From the NCBI RefSeq assembly GCF_023716565.1, contig NZ_CP071849.1, positions 558,001 through 622,000 on the forward strand: a stretch of 64,000 nt of DNA, read 5' to 3'. Shown here one piece after another: positions 8,686 through 16,312 of this stretch. The notes below the pieces were generated by a model. The model had not been told where the DNA came from. It searched no databases and worked only from the letters and a program-made list of their open reading frames with translations. This DNA is from Vibrio sp. SCSIO 43136. Lineage in GTDB: Bacteria > Pseudomonadota > Gammaproteobacteria > Enterobacterales > Vibrionaceae. The position numbers and the translations under genes are program-made. Position 1 is the stretch's first letter; the number at the start of each line of letters is the position of its first letter.

Positions 8686-9558
8686 TCGGGAAAAGAGTTT
8701 TTTGGGTGAAAACCCGGTCACCAACATGGTACCAACTAAAACCACGCTAGTGCCGATTAACGTGCTCATACCAATCGGCTCATCGAGTATCAAGTATCCC
8801 CACAAGATGCCAAAAATTGGGATCATAAAGGTAACAGTGAGCGTCGATGTAGGACCAATGCGCTCGACCAATCCAAAATAGAGTAAGAAAGCAATGCCGG
8901 TACAAATGACGCCCAGAGCAATTACAGATGAGATTTCTATCGCTGAAGGAACTGCTCTCATCGGAATGATAGCCAATAATGGCAGTAGCCAAATTGTTGC
9001 TGCCCACATGCTGCCGTGTGCATTGTTGAAAGAAGAGATGTTTGGGGCGATTTTAGTGTAATTGGTTGCCAGTCCGTAACAGCCTGCGGCTAATGCCCCT
9101 GCGACTAGGGGAAGAAGGTTTGCTGTTTCTGAGCCAGAGAAGTCTGGGCCAACAAGTATCGTGACGCCACAAATACCAAATGCCATGCCAAGTAAAGATT
9201 TAGGAGTGAGCGGGGTGCGGTGCCATAGGTAACCGATCAAGGCTCCCCACATAGGTGCAGTGGAGTTGAGAATCGAGAGTGTAGAAACTGTCAGACTTTG
9301 CGCAGCATAGCCAAAGAATAAGAAAGGCAAAGCACTATTAAATAGACCAAGCACCATAAAATGTCTCCAATGACGAGTGAACTCAAGTTTTCTCTTAAGG
9401 TAGATGGCGACGACAAGCAAGCTCAATGCTGCGAACCCCACTCGTGCTTCAACTAGAAATGCGGGGCCAAATGTATTGGCGGCGACCCGCATAAACAAAA
9501 AAGACCCACCCCAAATAGCAGCAAGTAATACTAGGCGTAAGAAACTAGAGAGATCCAT
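8683..9558 (-). CDS. EamA/DMT-superfamily transporter
   Basis: A 291-residue membrane protein with ten predicted hydrophobic helices in two EamA repeats (about 10-140 and 150-285). AAIWGGSFLFMRVAA opens the first repeat, and ERIGPTSTLTVTFMIPIFG with the LDEP motif marks the second. The ATG at 9558 is preferred over a TTG four codons upstream because TGGA lies seven bases before it. These proteins export amino acids or small metabolites; the substrate is unknown. Its last codons overlap the terminator shared with the MFS gene. Confidence 0.88.
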   Translation of the reverse strand: MDLSSFLRLVLLAAIWGGSFLFMRVAANTFGPAFLVEARVGFAALSLLVVAIYLKRKLEFTRHWRHFMVLGLFNSALPFLFFGYAAQSLTVSTLSILNSTAPMWGALIGYLWHRTPLTPKSLLGMAFGICGVTILVGPDFSGSETANLLPLVAGALAAGCYGLATNYTKIAPNISSFNNAHGSMWAATIWLLPLLAIIPMRAVPSAIEISSVIALGVICTGIAFLLYFGLVERIGPTSTLTVTFMIPIFGILWGYLILDEPIGMSTLIGTSVVLVGTMLVTGFSPKKLFSR

Positions 9559-9877
9559 TGAATTGTCCAAGTGGAGAAAAAGAGTGGTTAATTTGTCCTA
9601 TTTGGCCCATATAGGCAATAAAAAACTGAATTTTTACCGGGCTAGCAATATACACGGCGCACGATGGGAGCAGGTCATATCAGTCTTAGAAGTTATTAAT
9701 TATGCTAGAAATATTACAAATATTCGGTAGTATTGCCCGCCATCTGTGACGTGCATTTAGTGTTAATTATGTAGACTTCGGAATGCTAGGCCTTATTTTG
9801 AAAGCCACACCGACAATTCTATTGTTTAACCATACCTAACAGTTTACCCAATCTTTACCGTCTATTTAGGGCTAACC
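9559..9877. other. Divergent intergenic region, nothing definite seen
   Basis: This 319-bp AT-rich spacer separates the EamA gene from the chemoreceptor gene. It presumably contains both promoters. I see no clear operator, small ORF or RNA structure. Confidence 0.4.
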
Positions 9878-11764
9878 ATGTTCAAAAAGCTATCTTTAAA
9901 GAATAAGCTGGCGCTTTCAGCAAGTGTGGCGATTCTTTCACTTGGAGCAATCAGTGAACTGATTTCGTTCCAAAGTTCTTTAAGTCGATTAGAAGTCGAG
10001 GTCGAGCAGCGCCTTCAAAGTACAACCACTGCATACAACCATTACGTATCAGATTGGCTACGTTCTAAGGAGCGAGCACTGGCTTCTATCCCAGCGAGTG
10101 TTGGAGATTCTCCAATCGTTCCTCACTTAGAGCAAATTCGAGACGCAGGCGCTTTTGACAATATCTTTTTGGCCTATCCCGACGGCAGCCAAAAGAACGC
10201 CAATGGGGTGACCCTTCCGCCAGGTAACGATGATCCACGCAAATGGGGTTGGTACACCAACGCTAAAGCGAAGCCTGGTCAAGTTTTTCTAGATAATCCT
10301 ACCGTTGCAGCGGCGACGGGAGCGAATGTCGTGTCAATGGGCTTGTTAACTCGTGTTGGTCATCAAGATCTGGTACTTGGCGCTGATGTTGAGATCACTG
10401 ATATTGTCCAAGGTTTAGATAAGGTAATTCTTCCGGGCGAGGGTTACATGTTTATCGCTAATAGCAGCGGTAATATCTATACTCACTCTGATGCCAAGCT
10501 TCTCAATCAGCCTTTGTCCAAACTTGGTATTGCATTTTCTGATGTACAAAAAGCGGCAGCAACTAATGATGAGCTTAAGGTAACGATCAAAGGCGATACG
10601 TACGTATTGTTTGCAAAACCAATTGGCAATACTAGCCTAATTACGGTTGCGATTATCGATGAGGGTTCACTGCTTGCGCCAATTTACAGTGCAATGTGGA
10701 GCCAATCTATTGCGACAATTATTGCCCTAGTCGTAGTGACCTTGCTGTTTAATTTACTGTGCTCAATTTTGTTCCGTCCATTGGCGAGTGTTTCTGATGC
10801 GCTGGCACAAATTGCTCATGGTAGTGGTGACCTAACTCAGCGTATTCCTGTTGTGAATAATGATGAGGTTGGGGCGCTAGCAAATAACTTTAATACGTTT
10901 GTTGAAAGCTTAAATACCCTGATTGGTAAGATTCGTTCACAAGCGACGGATCTAAAAGCACAAGCTGAAGTGGGTTCGGTGAGAACGAATCGTTCTGTAT
11001 CTGAGTTGAATAATCAACATCAAGAAATCACTATGGTTGCAACTGCGGTAACAGAGATGGCTTCGGCAACTCAAGAGATCGCATCTCACGCCGAGCAAAC
11101 GGCTCAAGCTGCGCAGAACTCATCAACCAGCACCAGTAATGGATTGGCGCTAGTGGTAGATACTAAAGCATCTATTAATAATCTTGCTGGCGAAGTCAAC
11201 GAAACAGGTCGAGTAATTTCGGACTTGAGTCAGCATGCTAAAGAGATTGAAACAGTACTAGCAACTATCCAAGATATTGCAGAACAAACGAACCTGCTGG
11301 CGCTGAATGCGGCGATCGAAGCGGCGCGTGCGGGTGAGCAAGGTCGAGGCTTTGCGGTGGTTGCTGATGAAGTTCGCGTGCTTTCTCAGCGAACCCATTC
11401 CTCAACCGAAGAAATCAAGTCGACGATAGATACACTGCAAAATACCACCTCACAAGCGGTAGAATTGATGGATACCAGTTCTAAGCTGGCGCTTCATACT
11501 GTAGAAGATGCTGACAGAGCGGCGCAAGCGTTGGAGGAAATCAATAGTTCAGTTGCACTTATCACCGATATGGCCACTCAGATTGCTACAGCGGCGGAAG
11601 AGCAGACACATGTCACAGGTGAAATTACACAAAATGTCACCAGCAATAAAGATGTGACTGATCAACTCGTTGCGGGGGCACAAGAATCACTGTCGGATTC
11701 AGACTCTCTCAAGCATCAAGCGGATTCGCTGAGCCAAGACGTAGCAACGTTTAAATTAAGTTAA
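9878..11764 (+). CDS. Methyl-accepting chemotaxis protein with dCache sensor domain
   Basis: A 628-residue transmembrane chemoreceptor. Membrane helix 1 is at about 11-30 and helix 2 at about 275-298; between them a periplasmic region of about 245 residues has dCache features (GWYTNAKAKPGQVFLDNPTV, GYMFIANSSGNIYTH). A HAMP domain (RPLASVSDALAQIAHGSGDL) and the signalling coiled coil follow. The hairpin tip [19 protein letters not shown] is intact. No NWETF-like CheR tether is present at the C-terminus. The ligand is unknown; related Vibrio receptors sense amino acids. Confidence 0.93.
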   Translation: MFKKLSLKNKLALSASVAILSLGAISELISFQSSLSRLEVEVEQRLQSTTTAYNHYVSDWLRSKERALASIPASVGDSPIVPHLEQIRDAGAFDNIFLAYPDGSQKNANGVTLPPGNDDPRKWGWYTNAKAKPGQVFLDNPTVAAATGANVVSMGLLTRVGHQDLVLGADVEITDIVQGLDKVILPGEGYMFIANSSGNIYTHSDAKLLNQPLSKLGIAFSDVQKAAATNDELKVTIKGDTYVLFAKPIGNTSLITVAIIDEGSLLAPIYSAMWSQSIATIIALVVVTLLFNLLCSILFRPLASVSDALAQIAHGSGDLTQRIPVVNNDEVGALANNFNTFVESLNTLIGKIRSQATDLKAQAEVGSVRTNRSVSELNNQHQEITMVATAVTEMASATQEIASHAEQTAQAAQNSSTSTSNGLALVVDTKASINNLAGEVNETGRVISDLSQHAKEIETVLATIQDIAEQTNLLALNAAIEAARAGEQGRGFAVVADEVRVLSQRTHSSTEEIKSTIDTLQNTTSQAVELMDTSSKLALHTVEDADRAAQALEEINSSVALITDMATQIATAAEEQTHVTGEITQNVTSNKDVTDQLVAGAQESLSDSDSLKHQADSLSQDVATFKLS

Positions 11765-11768
11765 CTGG

Positions 11769-11797
11769 AATGCCCTGCCGATGCAGGGCATTTTTTA
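11769..11797 (+). terminator. Terminator of the dCache chemoreceptor gene
   Basis: The stem TGCCCTGC/GCAGGGCA with a CGAT loop is followed by TTTTTT, immediately after the stop codon. Confidence 0.9.
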
Positions 11798-11827
11798 TCG
11801 AGTTAATTGTAAGTACGATATCAGGTA

Positions 11828-12255
11828 CTAAGCGCCAATCAGCAGACAAATCAAGGAGCTCAAAATCATGAATACTTTGCGGCTTCTCAGCTCAAGCGCA
11901 TAAGGCGATTGGGAAAAAATGACTACGGGTATACCCAAAATGCCTCGTGCAATAAACACTGATGAGATGAGATGAGATGAGATGAGATGAGATGAGATGA
12001 GAGCTAACAGAACCTTTCTATATGGAATTGTGACTGAGGTGATTACAGGACTCCATCCAATGAGAGCACATACAAATAATGCAGCAGCAATAAAGGCGGT
12101 GATTAATGCAGGGTAGTGACGGACCTGTTCGCTCATTGTGGCCATCTGTTCTCCTGCGCCAAAAAAGCGATACCAAGCCGGCCCACAAAAATAATCGCTA
12201 CATGTATTAGCCCAGCGATGAAAGTAAGAGTTCCCGCCATGAGGTAATAGTGCAT
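11828..12255 (-). pseudogene. Frameshifted small membrane protein with GPAWYRFFGAGE motif
   Basis: Two overlapping frames together make one small membrane protein. The first frame starts at the ATG at 12255 (MHYYLMAGTLTFIAGLIHVA) and ends at 12133. The second frame carries GPAWYRFFGAGEQMA and then an ORF at 11828-12145 (MATMSEQ...) with three more hydrophobic segments. WYRFFGAGE directly after the first helix is the hallmark of a common four-helix membrane family, so one base appears to have been lost in or near the ATTATTTTT run at the end of the first helix. A TAG ends the second frame at LLIGA, after which YLISYLQL follows in frame, possibly a premature stop. A pentanucleotide repeat lies inside it. 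The function of the family is unknown to me. Confidence 0.6.
11961..12000 (-). repeat. Pentanucleotide tandem repeat, eight copies (TCATC on the coding strand)
   Basis: Eight perfect head-to-tail copies of GATGA (plus strand) fill 40 bp inside the broken membrane-protein gene, encoding ISSHLISSHLISS. Because the unit is five bases, gain or loss of one copy would change the frame. Two, five or eight copies would keep the current frame. Such repeats are typical slippage sites. Confidence 0.95.
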
Positions 12256-12492
12256 TTGCGCTCCTTGTCTACAAATAGGCCAGCTATTTTTGACCAATAG
12301 TGTTCTCTGACTAGCAAATGAATGGGGTTTTGTGAGTTGTTCGTAAGTATCTCATACCTATGATCCCCCAAGCTTAGGGTAAATAGCCTATTAATTCGAA
12401 ATTCAATAGGTAAAAATATCATCACATTGATCGCAATACATACTGTGCGGACTGTAAAATAACCACTTGATTAAAAAAGACTAAAAATAGTG

Positions 12493-12520
12493 TTGACCAA
12501 AAAACTCAATGCGCTAAAGT
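12493..12520 (+). promoter_or_regulatory. Promoter of the tRNA cluster
   Basis: TTGACC (12493-12498) and TAAAGT (12515-12520) are separated by 16 bp. They are followed by the GC-rich discriminator ACGCCCCG that is typical of stringently controlled stable-RNA promoters, 33 bp before the first tRNA. Confidence 0.75.
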
Positions 12521-12552
12521 ACGCCCCGTTCCCGAGACAAAGGGAACACGAA

Positions 12553-12626
12553 GGCGTGTTGGCAGAGTGGCTATGCAGCGGATTGCAAATCCGTGGACCT
12601 CGGTTCGACTCCGGGACGCGCCTCCA
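12553..12626 (+). tRNA. tRNA-Cys (GCA)
   Basis: 74 nt including an encoded CCA. The acceptor stem GGCGTGT pairs with ACGCGCC (one G-U pair), the anticodon loop ATTGCAAAT reads GCA, and the T loop is GGTTCGACTCC. It is the first gene of the array. Confidence 0.95.
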
Positions 12627-12629
12627 TTT

Positions 12630-12705
12630 GCGACACTAGCTCAGTTGGTAGAGCGCAACCTTGCCAAGGTTGAGGTCACGAGTTCGAACCTCGTGTGTCG
12701 CTCCA
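12630..12705 (+). tRNA. tRNA-Gly (GCC)
   Basis: 76 nt with an encoded CCA. The acceptor GCGACAC pairs with GTGTCGC, the anticodon stem CAACC/GGTTG encloses TTGCCAA, and the T loop is GTTCGAACC. It follows tRNA-Cys by three bases. Confidence 0.95.
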
Positions 12706-12780
12706 AATTTTGGAGTGTGGAACCTGTAAAGGTTCAGTGCTTAAAGATGGTGTCTAACCCATCGCAATAAAGAATTGCGT

Positions 12781-12867
12781 GCCCTGGTGGTGGAATTGGT
12801 AGACACAAGGGATTTAAAATCCCTCGACGTTCGCGTTGTGCCGGTTCAAGTCCGGCCCGGGGCACCA
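12781..12867 (+). tRNA. tRNA-Leu (TAA)
   Basis: 87 nt class II tRNA with a long variable arm and an encoded CCA. The anticodon loop TTTAAAA between AGGGA and TCCCT reads UAA. Two degenerate copies of its 3' half follow directly. Confidence 0.95.
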
Positions 12868-13057
12868 TCTACAAAATAGAAAATTTGATGGATTCAAAAT
12901 CCCTCGCCATTCACGATGTACCGGCCGAAATGTCGGACCATCAATTCCGGCCCGGGGCACCATCTACAAAATAGAAAATTTGGTGGATTTAAAATTCCTC
13001 GCCATTCACGATGTACCGGCCGAAATGTCGGACCATCAATACCGGCCCGGGGCACCA
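12868..13057 (+). repeat. Two tandem 95-bp repeats carrying tRNA-Leu 3'-half remnants
   Basis: Units at 12868-12962 and 12963-13057 differ at only a few positions. Each has an AT-rich 19-bp spacer, then an anticodon-arm-like segment (GATTCAAAATCCCTCG or GATTTAAAATTCCTCG), a variable-arm-like segment and the acceptor end CCGGCCCGGGGCACCA, all aligned with the preceding tRNA-Leu. The 5' acceptor strand and D arm are missing. The T loop is replaced by a longer segment containing CCGAAATGTCGG. They cannot fold as normal tRNAs and look like duplicated tRNA fragments. Confidence 0.9.
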
Positions 13058-13092
13058 TCTACAACAAATAATCGGTAAAAACCATTATTTAA

Positions 13093-13166
13093 GGCGTGTT
13101 GGCAGAGTGGCTATGCAGCGGATTGCAAATCCGTGGACCTCGGTTCGACTCCGGGACGCGCCTCCA
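13093..13166 (+). tRNA. tRNA-Cys (GCA), second copy
   Basis: Identical over 74 nt to the first tRNA-Cys, including the 3-bp spacer to the following tRNA-Gly, so the Cys-Gly pair has been duplicated as a block. Confidence 0.95.
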
Positions 13167-13169
13167 TTT

Positions 13170-13245
13170 GCGACACTAGCTCAGCTGGTAGAGCGCAACC
13201 TTGCCAAGGTTGAGGTCACGAGTTCGAACCTCGTGTGTCGCTCCA
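13170..13245 (+). tRNA. tRNA-Gly (GCC), second copy
   Basis: Differs from the first tRNA-Gly by one base in the D loop (AGCTCAGCTGG instead of AGCTCAGTTGG). The anticodon is GCC and CCA is encoded. It is the last gene of the array before the terminator. Confidence 0.95.
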
Positions 13246-13249
13246 AATC

Positions 13250-13283
13250 AAAAGGCCCGATTCATTGAATCGGGCCTTTTTGC
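13250..13283 (+). terminator. Terminator of the tRNA array
   Basis: A long perfect stem AAAGGCCCGATTC/GAATCGGGCCTTT with a four-base loop is followed by T residues, five bases after the last tRNA. Confidence 0.92.
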
Positions 13284-13300
13284 ATGCATCTCTTGATTAA

Positions 13301-14805
13301 GGACAGGCACTTCTTAATTTTTAAGGACACACACCTTAAAAGGCTTCACTTCATTCGGGACAGGCGTCTCAGAGTAGCTATCTATTTCTTTTTTAAGGAC
13401 ATACACCTTAAATGGCTTCACTTTATTTGGGACAAGCGTCTCAAAGTAGCTTCGCAATAAGCATGTTAAAGGACAGACACCAAAAGAAATAGTGCTCTTA
13501 AAAGATCAAGGGTATGTACCCTGCCTAAGTCTAATCAATTTTGGTGGCCTGGCATAATCTCTTTCACGCAAATCTGGTAGATTTACTCATACGACGTATA
13601 CGCTTCAAAAATAAACGTAGTTAGAACGCAGTACGAGTAACCAGCAAGTGCTGGCATTAAACGTAAGGTTAAGAAGAGATACTTATTCGAGAGAATAAAA
13701 GTGAATCTTGGACTTATTTAGTGCAGATTTTGCATGCTCTATCAGAGAAATACCACCGATTGCAGTGGCGTGCCGTTTCTCTAGTAGAGTGCAAGCACCT
13801 AACCATCGTTCTTGATTAATATTGAGTCGAACTAATATTGGAGGAATTGAACTGTGCATCGAGCATTTCCCAGCTCTCAGTTGCTTTGCGCTCCAATCAA
13901 CTAACTCTAAATAATCAATGAGCCTAAACGGAAGGCCATCGAGGGAGGTGTTCGCTGAACCAACAAATGGGTGAAGGCACGGAGCAGTTTCAAGATTTTG
14001 CTGTAGTGCTTGGATTCGTGCACTTATTGAGGTGAAATCAGAGCTTTCTGGAGTCTTGGCGACCCCAGCACGTACTGGATTGAGATCAACATAAGCCATC
14101 GCAGCGGCAAGAGCTTTTTCATCTAATAGTGCTTGGCTCTTAAAGCGACTCTCCCAGAAATGCCCTGTGTAGTTATCTTCTTGGTTGGCTCGACAAGCAA
14201 TGTCGTAGTTGAGTTCTTTCATAAACCAACTTAGCGACCACAAGCGTTCACGCCAAGACTCAATAATCTCCCAACATTTTAGCTCTTCTGCTTCACAAGA
14301 AAGTTGCTTTTTCTGCCACCTTTTAATCAGCGCAGGAAGTTTGTGTAGTAGTCCCCATCGCTCAACGACTTCACTTAAAGTAAGCGCACAAGCCTTGTCC
14401 CGATTGATGTGAAGAACCACGTGGAAATGGTTGCTCATCACAGCGTAAGCGCAAACATCAATACAGTATGTACGTGTAAGAGACAGAATTTTAGCTTCTA
14501 TCCACGCCCTACGATGTTCATAGCTTTTATTGGTGAGTTCGTCGATTCCGCACAAATAGCTACGCCGAACACAGCGAGAAACGCAGTGGTAATAGGGTGT
14601 TGCATCTACTGAGATGAGGTTTTTTCTAGGTGTTGTCATAGTCGATAATAAGGAGGATTTTTGAGTAACGTAACAGCCTGCTTGGGATAGAAATGAGAGC
14701 AGTGGCGTTTTTGTTAGAAAATCAGTCTAGATTCATACTTTTGGTGTGTGTCCTGAATAGAGGAATGGGAGTGGTGGAAGTTCAGGGAATATTCGGTGTG
14801 TGTCC
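13301..14805. mobile_element. RAYT element: Y1 transposase with flanking GGACA-type repeats
   Basis: On the left, GGACA-type motifs occur at 13301, 13325, 13358, 13397, 13430 and 13471. They include two imperfect direct repeats of about 60 bp (13321-13380 and 13392-13452) that contain TTAAGGACAYACACCTTAAA and GGCTTCACTT. On the right, the inverted form GGTGTGTGTCC occurs at 14743-14753 and 14795-14805. The transposase gene lies between. This arrangement is that of REP-associated tyrosine transposases, in which the repeats are the likely substrate. Borders are approximate. The 437-bp stretch 13246-13682 holds only these repeats and the tRNA terminator. Confidence 0.75.
13683..14639 (-). CDS. 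REP-associated tyrosine transposase (Y1/IS200-like)
   Basis: A 318-residue single-stranded-DNA transposase of the Y1 HUH group. The metal-binding HUH motif is SNHFHVVLH (about 94-102). The conserved block AMAYVDLNPVRAG (about 185-197) carries the catalytic Tyr region typical of TnpA-REP/RAYT proteins. It starts MTTPRKNLISVDATPYYHC, the usual opening of large marine gammaproteobacterial members. The frame is intact, so the protein may be active. It sits between sets of GGACA-type repeats, next to the tRNA array and an IS3 element. Confidence 0.9.
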   Translation of the reverse strand: MTTPRKNLISVDATPYYHCVSRCVRRSYLCGIDELTNKSYEHRRAWIEAKILSLTRTYCIDVCAYAVMSNHFHVVLHINRDKACALTLSEVVERWGLLHKLPALIKRWQKKQLSCEAEELKCWEIIESWRERLWSLSWFMKELNYDIACRANQEDNYTGHFWESRFKSQALLDEKALAAAMAYVDLNPVRAGVAKTPESSDFTSISARIQALQQNLETAPCLHPFVGSANTSLDGLPFRLIDYLELVDWSAKQLRAGKCSMHSSIPPILVRLNINQERWLGACTLLEKRHATAIGGISLIEHAKSALNKSKIHFYSLE

Positions 14806-14879
14806 TCAAATAGGGGGACCGTCGTTATCTAAAAAAGCCCTGAATGAGTGAAGTGACCCCATAAAGTTGGACATTTCTG

Positions 14880-15683
14880 TTAAGCGGCTTGCAAGGCCTG
14901 ATTTCGATATTCAATCGGAGTCAGGCCTTTTAGTTTTACCTTAATCCGCTTGGTGTTGTAATACTCGATATACTCTTCAATCTGCTCTATAAGATCGTTG
15001 GCATCATTAAATGATTGATTGTGGTACATCTCTGTCTTAAGCAGTGCGAAGAAGTTCTCTGCCACTGCATTATCTAAACAGTTCCCTTTTCTCGACATGC
15101 TCTGTGTTAACCCATTATCGGTAATTTTCTTCTGATATAACTGATGTCGATATTGCCAGCCTTGATCACTATGTATGATCGGTTTTGAGTGCTTATCCAG
15201 CTTCGAGATCGCTTCTGTTAGCATATCAGTCACAAGAGGCAATCGTGCGTTCTTGGCGACTTTATAAGCGACAACCTCTTGAGTAAACAAGTCAACCACT
15301 GGTGACAGATAGACTTTTTGGCCTTTTACTTTGAACTCAGTAACATCGGTTACCCATTTTTCATCTGGTTTAGTTGCCGTGAAGTCTCTTTCTAAGATAT
15401 TTGGCGCACTTTTGCCTGTTTCCCCTCGATAAGAGCGATACTTCTTGGGTCTAACGGTTGATTTTAGACCTAGTTCTTCCATCAGTCGCTGGACCGTCTT
15501 GTGGTTTATTACGAACTCCAGCTTCTTTAACTCAAGGTGAATACGGCGGTACCCATACCGACCCTTATGCTCATGATAAATTGATTTAATTAACTCTCGT
15601 TCAATCGTATAGCTATCCGAGCGCTTACTCGCTTGTACTTGATAGTAGAACACACTTTTTGGCAGCTCGAGTGCTTGGAGCAA
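14880..15683 (-). CDS. IS3-family transposase OrfB (DDE integrase part)
   Basis: 267 residues from the first usable start codon, but the frame is open back to the slippery site near 15728-15733, so it is probably made as the C-terminal part of an OrfAB fusion. An HTH-21 region (KGRYGYRRIHLELKKLEF) precedes the rve integrase core. The catalytic triad is visible as WVTDVTEF, IIHSDQGWQY and LDNAVAENFFALLKTE. It ends in the usual EYIEYYNTKRIK and LKGLTPIEYR. All catalytic residues are present. It belongs to the IS150-like group by overall pattern. Confidence 0.93.
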   Translation of the reverse strand: MLQALELPKSVFYYQVQASKRSDSYTIERELIKSIYHEHKGRYGYRRIHLELKKLEFVINHKTVQRLMEELGLKSTVRPKKYRSYRGETGKSAPNILERDFTATKPDEKWVTDVTEFKVKGQKVYLSPVVDLFTQEVVAYKVAKNARLPLVTDMLTEAISKLDKHSKPIIHSDQGWQYRHQLYQKKITDNGLTQSMSRKGNCLDNAVAENFFALLKTEMYHNQSFNDANDLIEQIEEYIEYYNTKRIKVKLKGLTPIEYRNQALQAA

Positions 15684-15721
15684 GTGTTTTAGTGGGTGTA
15701 TTTCTCTGAGAGTTAGAGCAA

Positions 15722-16231
15722 TTACCGTTTTTTCTTTATTTGACGGCGTCTCTTTTCCTGCTCTAACTCCTCTAACTTTTTTAGGACAGCATTCTCCGCT
15801 CTCAAGTACGCTAACTCCTCTTTCAGCTCCTCCAAAGTCTTATCATCATCGGATGTAATAGGATGTTGAGGTTGCTGTTTCATAAGAGGTCTGCCTACTT
15901 TCTGAGGCTCGAGCCCTTTAATACCTTGTTCTCTGTATCTTTTTAGCCAAACAGAGAGTGTTCCAGGGGTCGAGAGGTTTAAGAAGGCACTAGTGTGCGT
16001 CAGAGACCAGCCATTCGTCCACATTAAATTAATCGCTTCTAGCTTCGTTTTAGCCGTTGAAGCATGATTTGTGGGAAGAAAAGAGTTAGTACCATGAATA
16101 GCAAAGACTTGCGCCCAGTACCTAATTTGTCTAGAGGAAATGGAATATTCTTTAGCTAACAGGCGAGATGGCACACCACTTAAGCATTGCTTAGCAATGA
16201 TGCACTTCAACTCACGACTATATTTGGACAT
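15722..16231 (-). CDS. IS3-family OrfA (helix-turn-helix protein)
   Basis: About 169 residues from the ATG at 16231 (MSKYSREL). Two helix-turn-helix repeats lie at about 1-50 (LAKEYSISSRQIRYW) and 65-105. A C-terminal leucine-zipper-like coiled coil (LEELKEELAYLRAENAVLKKLEEL) follows, as in IS150-type OrfA proteins. The last codons AAG-AAA-AAA-CGG form the A6 slippery run. A -1 shift there enters the OrfB frame without a stop, supporting programmed frameshifting to OrfAB. Confidence 0.92.
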   Translation of the reverse strand: MSKYSRELKCIIAKQCLSGVPSRLLAKEYSISSRQIRYWAQVFAIHGTNSFLPTNHASTAKTKLEAINLMWTNGWSLTHTSAFLNLSTPGTLSVWLKRYREQGIKGLEPQKVGRPLMKQQPQHPITSDDDKTLEELKEELAYLRAENAVLKKLEELEQEKRRRQIKKKR

Positions 16232-16312
16232 AAAAGACCCCCAATAATTGGTGTCCAACTATTGGGGGTCAGTTCAGAGTGTCAGGGCTTTGGTTGTTTC
16301 GGTTTAGTGCGA

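Larger units (their letters stand above)
14854..16271 (-). mobile_element. IS3-family insertion sequence, complete
   Basis: The 1418-bp element has imperfect terminal inverted repeats. Left is TGACCCCATAAAGTTGGACA; the right end read inward is TGACCCCCAATAGTTGGACA. Both have the TGA/TCA outer ends usual for IS3. It encodes OrfA and OrfB in the -1 frame with a slippery A6 site between them. No obvious 3-4 bp target duplication flanks it (GAAG on the left, GTTC on the right). Confidence 0.92.

Noticed and set aside
11961..12000. GATGA repeats as replication iterons
   Set aside because: The unit is only five bases, lies inside a coding frame and no rep gene or AT-rich origin is near.
12207..12425. 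72-codon minus-strand ORF upstream of the broken membrane gene
   Set aside because: It overlaps the real MHYYLM start in another frame, has no recognisable sequence and no ribosome binding site.
12868..13057. Tandem 95-bp units as a CRISPR-like array
   Set aside because: The units are contiguous without variable spacers and derive from tRNA-Leu.
12567..13268. Plus-strand open frames across the tRNA array
   Set aside because: They run through tRNA-Cys, tRNA-Gly and tRNA-Leu genes and repeat because the tRNAs are duplicated. There are no ribosome binding sites.
13301..13481. Repeated GGACA motifs as CRISPR repeats
   Set aside because: Spacing is irregular, motifs are too short and diverged, and the adjacent gene is a Y1 transposase rather than cas.
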